From positions 682,001 through 746,000 of the forward strand of contig CP085834.1 of the NCBI GenBank assembly GCA_020809705.1: 64,000 nucleotides of DNA. Reading direction: 5' to 3'. The position numbers and the translations under genes were made by a program. This document shows, piece after piece, positions 55,048 to 64,000 of the stretch (position 1 is the first letter of the stretch; each line of letters opens with the position of its first letter). The stretch is from Calonectria ilicicola. Lineage: Eukaryota; Ascomycota; Sordariomycetes; Hypocreales; Nectriaceae. The notes below the pieces were generated by a model. It had not been told where the DNA came from and ran no database searches. It was given only the letters and a program-made list of their open reading frames with translations.

Positions 55048-57002
55048 CTAGATTATTTCAATTACCTCCTCTTGCTTACCCCACCACAAAAGAGAAGACT
55101 GGCTTGCCCCAAGCCCTACTCGTCGATATTTTCCAGGTTCACCAACAACCTTACATAATAGGAGAAAGTAGAATAGAAAATATACGGACTCCCGTGGTTT
55201 GTCCTCATCTTCCCAAAAGAAGCGCTCTGTTTCCTTGTTCTCCGTTATGAGGGCAAGAGTTAATTGAGGAAAGTGAACTTCTCCTATCCGTTGATGATCC
55301 AATGAGATCCATGTGTTGCCCCGTTTAGCTTCCAGAGAGTCGAAGGTAAAGAGTTGTGTGAGCTGCTCATTGAAATCCAAAGCTCGGCGAGACCTGACTG
55401 ATGTTTCATGAAGGTGGACATCAAGCATTTCCAGAATATTTAGTTTTAGAAACAAGGAATGCCCTAGGTCCTGGGAGCTGATGATTTGATCTGCGGCTTC
55501 CAAATGAGTATCAATTTTCATGACCTCAAATCGTGGCGTGCAATTTAGAAGACGTCTCGGATAGCTTATGCGACCCTGCCATCGTGCCCAGGACCAAGAA
55601 GGAGGTGGATTTGTGTTCATGTATCCCGCCAAATTCTCTCTGGGGGTGGTGCTGGTTGCAACCCATAAAAGTCCCTGATGAAGACTCTTGCTCCATACTC
55701 CCCACATGAATTGGTTTTCCATGTCCAACTGGACATAGTATTTAGCTAGACCTGCTATAGCCGGGATTCTGTCGGTTTCATATGTAAGTTGGCAGCTCGA
55801 GTACGCCTCCACAATTTTATACCATCCGGATGAGATTGCAAAGTCTTCCAAGTCGGGCTTGGGTCCCTGTAGTGGATAATATCCCGAGTGAAGCACCTTG
55901 AATATATCTGTAGTGCTGCACCAATCAGTGGTGCAAATACCCGAAGCATCTTCGAAGAATACTTTGGCGGCACAAAAATGAAGAATGCGCCTGGACAATG
56001 CCCTTTCTTGAAATACCCACCCTCTAGTATTTAGATGGCTGTACCTTGTGGAATTTGGTTTGTAATAAAAGGATTCAAAAAGAAATCCATCATTGTCATC
56101 CTTTGCACTGTGAGCCGCAATAGTGCAACACGAATTATTGTAGACCGCCGACATTCTTTGTGATTCTTGCAGCCAGTCGTCTGAGTCATCTTGCACGATG
56201 CATAGGGCGTCAATCCACAAATACCGAAAGCCTAACCGCCGAACAAGAGTTACCGCATCTCTATACGTTCTGGGTAGGGATTTGAAAGATATACGATTCT
56301 GGAATGATTCTATAGTGGAACGAGTAAGCCGTAACTTGTGATATTCGCCCCAACGATGACTGAGAGTCATATATCGACCTTTCGTATCGGGTTGAGGGAT
56401 TTTCAAGCGCAGATCTGAATCTGAGGAGTCGGTTGGTAATAGATCAAGAATTCTGGTTGGTAGCGGCACATCTTCCAGATTTTCTGGGTTGGCATTCTGT
56501 AGCTGCTTATAAATTGGTCCGACGTGTTTATCAAAGCTATTTTGTAACCATAATTTTAGAATGTGAATTTTTTCTTCATGTGATTGCCCTATGTAGAAAA
56601 TGTCTTGTTAGAAGAGTCAATGAAAGGCTGGGATACAAGACTTGGTATCATACATAGTGGGTCGATGCTGGGAACCTTGGAAAATCTGACCTGGATAGAC
56701 TTTCGGTTCAGTGTAGCAATTGCCTTGATTTTGCAAGGAAGGGTCCGGAAGTTGGTTATCTCCAAGGGTAGCATGAGCTCTTTCAACTCAGGTAGGCGAA
56801 TCATCTCTCTGATGTGCGAAATTGATACTTGTGATGCCAGCTCATTATGAACATTGATGTTGTTATAGGCGAAATCCAACTGAGTGATGGTGCGTAGAAG
56901 GTCGCAAGTCGGACATGCGACAACATCCTGGCTGGTTGAAGTAGGGTCATCGTGAGGGCAGTGCTCGACACCCGTGAGATTGATGTTGCAAACGAGAGGC
57001 AT
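55048..57002 (-). CDS. HET-domain protein, 629 residues
   Basis: Exon 1 56654-57002, intron 56589-56653 (GT-AG), exon 2 55048-56588. Exon 1 holds a Cys-containing N-terminal region (HCPHDD, CPTCDLL), and the splice gives DPLWQSHEEKI. The HET domain lies at about residues 195-340: YMTLSHRWGE, RYLWIDALCIVQDDSDDW, LNTRGWVFQERALSRRILHF. The C-terminal extension has PPSWSWARW, then beta-rich sequence. It is a likely incompatibility factor. It is convergent with the NACHT-ankyrin gene, an arrangement in which the two could act together in allorecognition. No disabling change seen. Confidence 0.88.
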
Positions 57003-59733
57003 GGCCGAAGTTTTTCATCATAGTGAGATGAAAAACCACAGCTCAAATCTGACAGACGACTTCAATAAAAGGGTTTCCCCTGAGGTGGCGCAGTTAGCCA
57101 TACCAGGTTCATGCAGTCAGCCACACTAGTCATGCAAGACGAGGCGCATTTTGGAATTTCGCTCTCAAAAGCATCAAATGGAGAGCTATGTTAATAAAAA
57201 AAAAAAAGAAAAGAAAAAGAAGGAAATCAGACCGAGAGAAAGATTTTAGCAAATTACACAGATTGCAGCCTTGCATCCATTAATTCTTCAAATGTTTGAT
57301 TCGTCTTATCTTTTGGATTTGATCACGGGCTGGCCACCAATTCGAATCTGCCTGATGTTGTTTCACTTCCACGTACCTAATTGGGTGAACGCGACATGGT
57401 TTTGCGCCACTAGGGCCAATGTTTGATGAGCTGCACAACCCCAGCTGTCCGCTGAAGTCTTGGCCTTTGACAGGGCAAAGAACCATCAAACTTTTGATTT
57501 GGCTTGCAAAATGGATTTAGTAATGGCGGTTATTATAAATTGAATAAATCTTCATCGTCATTGCATACTTGGTAAATGATGATGCTGTATATCTAGGGAA
57601 GTTTAGCAAATCCCCATCTTTTGCAACGCCATGTCCCCGAATGTCACGAAATTTGGTCTCGTTATGGATTGTAGCCTGTGGAAGCCGCCGCAAATCAAGC
57701 ATGAGAGCGGTATCGGCGTGGAGATATTGCAAAAGATTTTCGAGAACGGCATGGTTAGCATGGATCGGTTCGATAGTGGTGGCAGGTACTGTACAAGCAA
57801 CCATTGCGATGGTTGCCGCATCGGAGCTGGGCCCATGAACTTCGAAAGTGGATTTTAGTTATCCCTACCCTGTAGAGAATGCGATATCCGAGAGGAATTC
57901 ATTCTCTGGTAGCTTGAGCAATGCGCAATGCTTGTTGGCCAGTCTGAACAAGATTGGGAAATAACAAAAACAAGCTCGTAGCTAGTGCTTTGTGTGAATA
58001 TTCTGGGCAAGCTTAGCTAAAAGGTTGCTCAGTCAAAGATGTAGATTTGAGCTACTGTGATGACACACACCAACGCATAGCTACAAACCTAGCCTTGAGC
58101 TCGAAAAGGTGTGCCACCTTTCACCTCAACTAGCCGGTCATAAATGTAACTGTCGCTGCGCCATCAGCCACAGGGGGGGCCAGTGCTAAAGAAAACACAC
58201 CCAATGCAATTTTGGCTAGCGCAGCACGTCGATGCCAGAAAAAAACCAAGGCTGTGGTATTCCATGTCAAAACTCTCCTCGTGCTAGTATTGGCTGAAAC
58301 TAGGGCTCTGGAATCTGCTAGCTCTGGCTTGCTTAGGAGATTTCTGTGACAGTGGTCTAGAGCTCCGCCGCGCAGTAGTTCATCAAGCTTTTGGCGCTAA
58401 TGACACCATAGTGTGCGCCTTGCAACGGATTTTTAATATGGATGTGCAGGAAGTCGGAAATGGATATTGGTCCAAATTCATGATCGACATCTCCAATATT
58501 TACTACTAGGCACGAGTGGGCTAGTTCCGTCAATACTGTGTAACCAAGAGTACGCAACTCGTTTCTTCCACCTTGGATCAACGGGAGAGTATAGATAGAA
58601 CGATAGCGACTAATAAAGATGGCGACTTTTTTTCTCATCGCGACTTCAATTAAAACTAATGATGCGACACCCATCAAAGAAGTCGTATGATAGGATAGCG
58701 CAGGATTCAGACAGGTGCAAAGTCCATCAAGTAGGCGATTAGGCTAAGAATACATGCACGGGATAGGTTCCCCGTGGAACGCGTGCGCGTGCACGAGCAG
58801 AACATGTTTTTCTTCCGAAGGGCGTTTTAGTGTGTTTTACTTTGGACATCTGGGCTAAAAGTAGACACCACCCCCATCGGTCAACACTTAGCTGTCACGG
58901 AGCTTCAGGGGCTGCTACATTTCTTCCACTGCTACGGAAATGTGGTTTACTCTTCGCGTACTATTACGAGTCTCAGAATGAGGATTAGAAACTGATTGCT
59001 GACCCAACTCTCTGATCTGCGACAGCTGGTGTGTAGTACGAAGAATTAGAAAGGAGTAAGTCAGCAACTAATTTATGTTTGTATTTAGCTCAAGAAAGCT
59101 CCTATTTGGATCTACACCTGAAAAGTGCCATTTTAGTCATGGAAACCTAAACCGTATCTCGACTGAAAGGATGCGGTGACTAGCAAGGCCCAGGCCGAGC
59201 ACACGGGTAAACAACGCCCGTGCCCTGTAGCTCGGACAGAGCGCCAAGCTTCCGCTAGGTTGACAGGCGATTTACTGAGAAAACTCTCCGCTAGCATCAA
59301 TCCGGATAGATCGACTGATGGCTCAAACGCCGTCGTCTTGGAATCCTCCGACAGCCGCTGCGGTTGGCTGCTCGTGGAGCTGTTGCCCGCTAGCCGCTAG
59401 CACCACCCCGAAATCAAGTTAAGGCTATTTTCTGAGCATGGACACTTGCGACGGTGACAAGTTCAAGTGGCTTTGTCCATTGATTCAGGTGAGGTGTTTG
59501 CTCGTCATGATCCATCCCTCCGTGCGGGAAGTGCCGACTTTTGCCCACAAATACATACCTCACAGCCCGCTGCCTCGTTGATGGTGTCAGGATCTCCCTG
59601 TCCTTGCTGCTCCTACTTCTTCTCCTGCATCGGCATTGCTGAAATCCATTGATGGGGGTTTTTTTTCTCCATTCTGAGTCCTCCAGCAATATTGCCCAGA
59701 TGCCATGCAAGCCCGTGCCCCGCGCCCAGCTAA
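57003..59733. other. 2.7-kb gene-poor region
   Basis: No gene could be identified. A poly-A run lies near 57196-57225. Two open frames on the minus strand (57517-57804 and 58357-58677, 95 and 106 codons) look moderately protein-like but match nothing I know. They may be relics. Confidence 0.4.
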
Positions 59734-61273
59734 ATGTCCTCCGATTATAGCTTTGTATTCATCGACGGGGTCGCAGTACTAGCTGGCCCCCCCGGTTACA
59801 AGGTCAACTTGGCCCATCCGACTCAACAGCATTACGCGATCGCATACTTCTTGTTCGGTTTTACTGTCACCCTTTCCAGTCTCTGTTTGGCACAGTATAT
59901 ATATGTCAAATTGAGAATACTGCATAAAATCGATGCTCAATTAGGTAAAACCTCTCCGTGTTGTACCGCTTGACTCATATTCAACGGCTTTAGTATTCCT
60001 TATACTTGGATATTTAAGTTCGATGGTCATAGCCATCGAGCATGTTAGTAGGCCTTCACTGAGAAACTTGTCCATCGTGGCCGATTCTGACTGATTCTCT
60101 TTTAGGAGGCTACGCAACGAAGGTCACTGGAGTGCATATATGGGAAATGCCGATTATGAGGGCCTTACATGCAGCCAAGGTAGAGCCCATCACTCTTTGT
60201 GTACTGCGAGTTATAGATAAGTTAACAAGGATCATAGATGCTCCTAGTAGTCAGTGCTTTGAATGCTTTCACAACTGGCCTTTGCAAAACATCATTGGGA
60301 TTATTTTACTATCATATTTCACCCAAACGTTGGTGGAAATGGGCCAACGGGATATCAATCTTTCTAGTAGCCAGCTACAACGCTATCGTGTTCATCATAG
60401 TTTTGCTCAACTGCCGACCTATCCAGAAAACTTGGATACCAACTCTACCAGGAGTTTGTATCAACCAACCGGCCCTTTATATCGCCAGGGCCGCCTTTGG
60501 TCTTTTTACTGATCTAGGGCTTCTTATCTTGCCGATTCCGATGATTGTTAAGCTGCAAATTCCAACGCGGCAGAAAGTTGCTCTTGTACTATTCTTTTCC
60601 CTTGGTGCAATGTGAGTAATTCGCCTGGAAGCCGATAATGACCCAGTCTTCACTTCTAACATTTATATTAGAACCATGATTACTGCAGCCGCACGAGTGG
60701 TTACTTTACTTCCTAGCCTCCACACTATCGATCGCACCTGGGAATATTCGAGCACTGGTCTAATAACGTGTGTCCTCCATGAAAATTGTGCATTTACTCC
60801 GGCTAACTTGGCATAATAGTCTTACAGAGTCACAGCTGGTTGTTATTTGTGCGGCCCTTCCAACAATGAAGCAATTCATCGCGCGCTTTGCTCCTAGTCT
60901 CCTTGGCGAGAGCCACTCATCGAAAAGCTCCAAGTCTTTTGAACGGATACAAAAAATTCTTACAGACTCTTTCAAGACGATTGGAGGCAAATCAAGCCGA
61001 AGGAGGGTGGATGAGTTTGGGTTCACTATTGATGATGATGCGTCCGACCTAAACATTGTATCGGCGGCAGCATACCAGTCCCAAAATGATGGCACGAACC
61101 GAACCTCTTCGGTATATAATGATGTATGGGTAGAAATGGATGAATTCTGCGAAATTGTGATAGCAGCACAGCAGGAGAGTCACCGTGGTGATGGTCAGCG
61201 GGAGCCACGGATATATGATACCAGTTGGTTAGAAGTAATGTGCGATGAGTCTTTTAATAAAAGTTTTGTCTAA
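59734..61273 (+). CDS. Rhodopsin-fold integral membrane protein (PTH11-related)
   Basis: Six exons: 59734-59944, 59994-60047, 60106-60179, 60238-60611, 60672-60767 and 60820-61273; 420 residues. Seven hydrophobic segments are predicted, with the fungal rhodopsin-domain blocks ALNAFTTGLCKTSLGLFYYHI, the CRPIQKTW loop, CINQPALYIARAAFGLFTDL and LPIPMIVKLQIPTRQK. These are followed by TESQLVVICAALPTMKQF and a hydrophilic cytoplasmic tail. The family includes PTH11-like receptors, whose ligands are mostly unknown. All junctions are GT-AG and in phase. Exon 2/3 needs the donor at 60048, because the one 4 bp earlier breaks the frame. Confidence 0.87.
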
Positions 61274-61494
61274 ATTTTGCGTATTATTTGGTAAAGTTGT
61301 TTTTGTTTAAAATTTAGACAAGATCATGACGTGGTTGGCGGATGAAGAAGCTGCCGACCTGCTTTTACTGAACATTCTACATTATGGAGTGGTGGGACTG
61401 GCCGAGCATGCTCGAATGCAAGACAGGAAGAGGCATTTTTAGACTCGCACTTGACAGATGACAACACATAATAAATATATTAATCTTTTCAAAA

Positions 61495-62304
61495 CTACAG
61501 CCAATCCTGACCTCGCCGCTCCCGGGCGGGGGCAGCGGGTCGATAGACACCCGACTTGGCCGTGGAGAGGCCCTGGCGGACAAGCCCGGCCAAGAAATGC
61601 ACCCCGGCCGCGACGCCGTCGACAACCATGACTTGGCCGTCCTTCATCCCCACAGCTTCCCCGCACGCTTCGTACATGCCCGTCATGCCCGCGCACCCGA
61701 GACACACGCAGTCGGCTCCCCGGGCCACTAGCTTCTTGGCCGCGCTCGTGAGCCCGGCGTACACCTCTTCCTTGGGCTTGGACTCGAGCTCCAGCACCGA
61801 GACGTGGCCTGTCTCGCAGCCCGCGAAAAAGTTGCCCAGGCCCAGGTCCATCGCCGTATGGGCGTGTCGTCCGCTGGATCGCTCGCTGGTGGTGAGGATT
61901 CCCAGGCGGTCACCGCACATGCGGCTTGCGTACAGCGCGGCCTCCATGATGCCAATCGTCGGCTGTGTGTACTCCTCGCGCAGCATTGGTGTGAGAGGGT
62001 GTGCAGAGAAGCAAGCCACTAAGAAAGCATCAATCCGCGGGGTGTCGGGCTCCCGAAGAAATGAGGCTAGCGCCCTAAAGCATTCGGCTGCTGAGAGCAC
62101 CGAGTCTACATTGTTCTCAATCGCGCTCGGTCCCGGCTTGGGGCAGGTGAAGCCATAAACAGTTGTATCGGGAGTTAAAGTTGATTCGATGCTGCGCAGG
62201 CAAGCCTCCGTCATGTACTCGGTCGAGTTTGGGTTGATGAGTAGAATATTGACCTGCCTTGGGGAAGGGCCGGATACGGATAAGAGACCCATGATTTGAT
62301 TCAA
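61495..62304 (-). CDS. Asp/Glu/hydantoin racemase-family protein (Dcg1-like)
   Basis: 269 residues, no intron; a second in-frame Met lies at codon 5. The two catalytic cysteines of the superfamily are present: C98 in LVACFSAHPL and C204 in CLGCAGM. ILLINPNSTEYMT near the N-terminus is the family signature. Hydantoin racemases and yeast Dcg1 are the closest types; the substrate is unknown. The coding sequence is clearly richer in G and C (long GGCC/CCCGG runs) than the genes around it. It is divergent from the dioxygenase across about 500 bp. Confidence 0.85.
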   Translation of the reverse strand: MNQIMGLLSVSGPSPRQVNILLINPNSTEYMTEACLRSIESTLTPDTTVYGFTCPKPGPSAIENNVDSVLSAAECFRALASFLREPDTPRIDAFLVACFSAHPLTPMLREEYTQPTIGIMEAALYASRMCGDRLGILTTSERSSGRHAHTAMDLGLGNFFAGCETGHVSVLELESKPKEEVYAGLTSAAKKLVARGADCVCLGCAGMTGMYEACGEAVGMKDGQVMVVDGVAAGVHFLAGLVRQGLSTAKSGVYRPAAPARERRGQDWL

Positions 62305-62814
62305 TTGGACTCGGTACGGCGGGGTGTGTTTTGGTGGTTCGGTTTGAGGGCCAACTAAGATGGTGCCAAACCGTCTCAGTGTGGTAATTTCTTATCACTA
62401 TATATCCATAGGTGCAGCGGGACTAATGTTACCCAAGGAAAGCCATCTTTGCTGTTTTCAATTGCCATGCTACGGCGAATTGTTCATGGCCGAACGGCCA
62501 GCCGACATTACCCTACACCACCACTAACGCGCTCAGCCCCGCTGATAAGCCCTGGCCAGTGGCTTGCCATCATGGTCACCAGACGCGATGCACGTACCTG
62601 GGCGCTAATCGTGCAGACTGATAATGTCACGTACACGCACATTCGTTCGCGACGACGTTCGCTAATCGGATAGAATATCCCTGGTAGTAAGAAATTGCCG
62701 CATTCAGATAGACGAAGATAGAGGCAACTCACCATCGCAAAATTGATTTCATTTCACCAGGCCGAATTTTGGTATTTTCTCGTGCCTCTACTTTTGTCCA
62801 AAAAAGCACCAAGT
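62305..62814. promoter_or_regulatory. Divergent intergenic region, racemase / dioxygenase
   Basis: 510 bp containing both promoters. A TATATA tract lies near 62398. No gene or repeat recognised. Confidence 0.4.
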
Positions 62815-64000
62815 ATGGCTGCTGTTGCTGCAACCCCTCTCGTGGAACCGCCCAAGGAAGGTGTCGCTGGCGTTATCAATGGAAAACTTGTGCTCTCACA
62901 AGGTCTGGAACGCACCCTAGATCCCAATAGTGTCAGCGGCAAATTTGATCAGATACCAATCATCGACCTCTCTCCATTGACTGCTGAGGATGCCAGGCCC
63001 GGGGATATGGACAAGTTGATTGAAGATTTACGCGATGCATGTACCCGAGTAGGCTTCTTCGTTATAAAAAACCACGGCATTGACTGGGCCATTGTGGAGC
63101 GTGCATTTGCTGGGCTGAAGGAGTTCTTTTCTCTGCCCTTAGAAACCAAGAAAAAGGTGCATCAGTCCTTGTCCAGATCATTTATGGGATACGAAGAGCC
63201 ATACTACACAAATGTTGACAGACTTAAGAAGGGTGGTGAGTGACCCGATCATGCTCATACGGACATTCAATTACTTACTAGGGTTTTAGACCTCAAAGAG
63301 TCCACGACTACTGCTTATGAACCTGAGTTTGACCCCGATGGAGCGGGATTTCAACCTGCCGTCCTTCTTCGTGGAAATCTATGGCCCGAAGATGCAGACA
63401 CCCCCCTCTTTAAGCCCGCGATGCGCGAATACCGCGCTGCATGTTTATCTTTGATGCGAAAACTTACCCGAACCATGACAAGCGTCATGGGCATTAATTC
63501 AAATTATTTTGACAAGAAGTTTACGTACCCCGTTGCTGGTATCCGAGGTCTTTACTATCCACCACAGGCTCCCGATGACAATGATTCAACTGGTCTTGGA
63601 GCCCACACTGATGTGCAATGTACGTGAGACAAGTATGGGAACCACACGAAAGACACGAGAACTAACCATGGGAAAATTAGTCATGACCATGATCGCCCAA
63701 GACCCATTTGATGTTGAGGCTCTAGAGGTTTTAAACGCTGCTGGCCAGTGGATCAAACCCAAGCTGGAGCCCCAGACTTTCGTTATCAATCTTGGTGATA
63801 TCATGTCTCGACTGACCAACGATGCCTACCTTAGCACAGTACACCGAGTGCGTAACCAAACTGGGAGAGAACGTTACTCGCTGCCTTTCTTTTTCGGGTT
63901 GAACAATGACGAGCTAATGACGACCCTTCCCTAATTTATTACCCCGGAGACGCCCCTTCGCGAATATTATGCGAGCGGCATGACTGCATATGAGCACTAC
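62815..64000 (+). pseudogene. Isopenicillin-N-synthase-like 2-oxoglutarate dioxygenase, stop near C-terminus, runs off window
   Basis: Exons 62815-63235, 63290-63619 and 63681 onward; the start is the ATG giving MAAVAATPLVEPP (an upstream Met adds a hydrophobic, unconserved stretch). DIOX_N part: IPIIDLSPL, GFFVIKNHGID. Catalytic part: H246 and D248 (GAHTDVQ), H305 (STVHRVRN), and the Arg/Ser pair in RERYSLPFFF. A TAA at 63932-63934 ends the frame, but the same frame continues without break to the window end (FITPETPLREYYASG, then YEHY), which looks like the usual C-terminal helix. The stop removes only the tail, so the enzyme might survive. Family members hydroxylate, desaturate or cyclise small molecules; the substrate here is unknown. 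Confidence 0.8.

Noticed and set aside
58357..58677. 106-codon minus-strand frame as a gene
   Set aside because: Somewhat protein-like but unrecognised and without flanking exons; not enough support for a gene call.
61556..62158. 200-codon plus-strand frame
   Set aside because: Antisense to the GC-rich racemase gene, where high GC suppresses stops in all frames.
62815..63934. IPNS-like dioxygenase as a second SwnH gene
   Set aside because: It has the DIOX_N/IPNS layout, not the PhyH layout of SwnH enzymes, and lies about 37 kb from the cluster.
1..64000. CRISPR arrays or bacterial operon signals
   Set aside because: No regularly spaced repeats; spliced genes and a nuclear tRNA show fungal DNA.

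Overview
The window is genomic DNA of a filamentous ascomycete (Pezizomycotina). Genes carry short GT-AG introns of about 45-61 nt with CTAAC/CTGAC-type branch sites. They encode typical fungal families: HET-domain proteins, Zn2Cys6 regulators, RTA1 and rhodopsin-fold membrane proteins, a NACHT-ankyrin protein, fungal NRPS and PKS enzymes, and a split tRNA-Pro. The species cannot be named from sequence alone. The composition (allorecognition genes, secondary metabolism, AT-rich repeats, several broken genes) is that of an accessory, fast-evolving region.

Left part (1-26 kb): a broken HET gene precedes a secondary-metabolite locus. Its core is an intronless 2525-residue hybrid synthetase with the order A-T-KS-AT-KR-ACP-reductase and no condensation domain, the architecture of SwnK from swainsonine-type indolizidine clusters. 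Next to it lie an NmrA/isoflavone-reductase-like reductase (SwnN/SwnR type) and a PhyH-family Fe(II)/2-oxoglutarate dioxygenase (SwnH1/SwnH2 type). A SwnT-like ACT-family permease sits about 11 kb further on. Between them is a 1768-residue NRPS (half C - A with inserted methyltransferase - T - C) that I do not know from described swainsonine clusters, followed by a dead FAD-linked oxidase fragment and a seven-repeat beta-propeller lectin. Two 36-bp near-identical direct repeats bracket the oxidase fragment and lectin and separate the biosynthetic genes from the permease. The simplest reading is a rearranged indolizidine cluster that makes an N-methylaminoacyl-decorated alkaloid, or once did.

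Middle part (26-50 kb): a gene-poor stretch, a cytochrome P450 complete except for a destroyed splice donor, a secreted Cys/Thr-rich protein, a frameshifted small membrane protein, and an AT-rich element with 46-bp perfect inverted repeats. Then come a 755-residue HET protein, a Zn2Cys6 regulator divergent from an Old Yellow Enzyme, an intron-containing tRNA-Pro(AGG), a two-pass membrane protein, an RTA1-like protein and a second Zn2Cys6 regulator with an in-frame stop.

Right part (50-64 kb): a NACHT-ankyrin STAND protein with no N-terminal effector domain, a third HET protein, a gene-poor stretch, a rhodopsin-fold membrane protein, a GC-rich Asp/Glu/hydantoin racemase-like gene, and a divergent isopenicillin-N-synthase-like dioxygenase whose frame is cut by a stop near its C-terminus. 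At least five gene models carry a single disabling change, so the region appears to be decaying.
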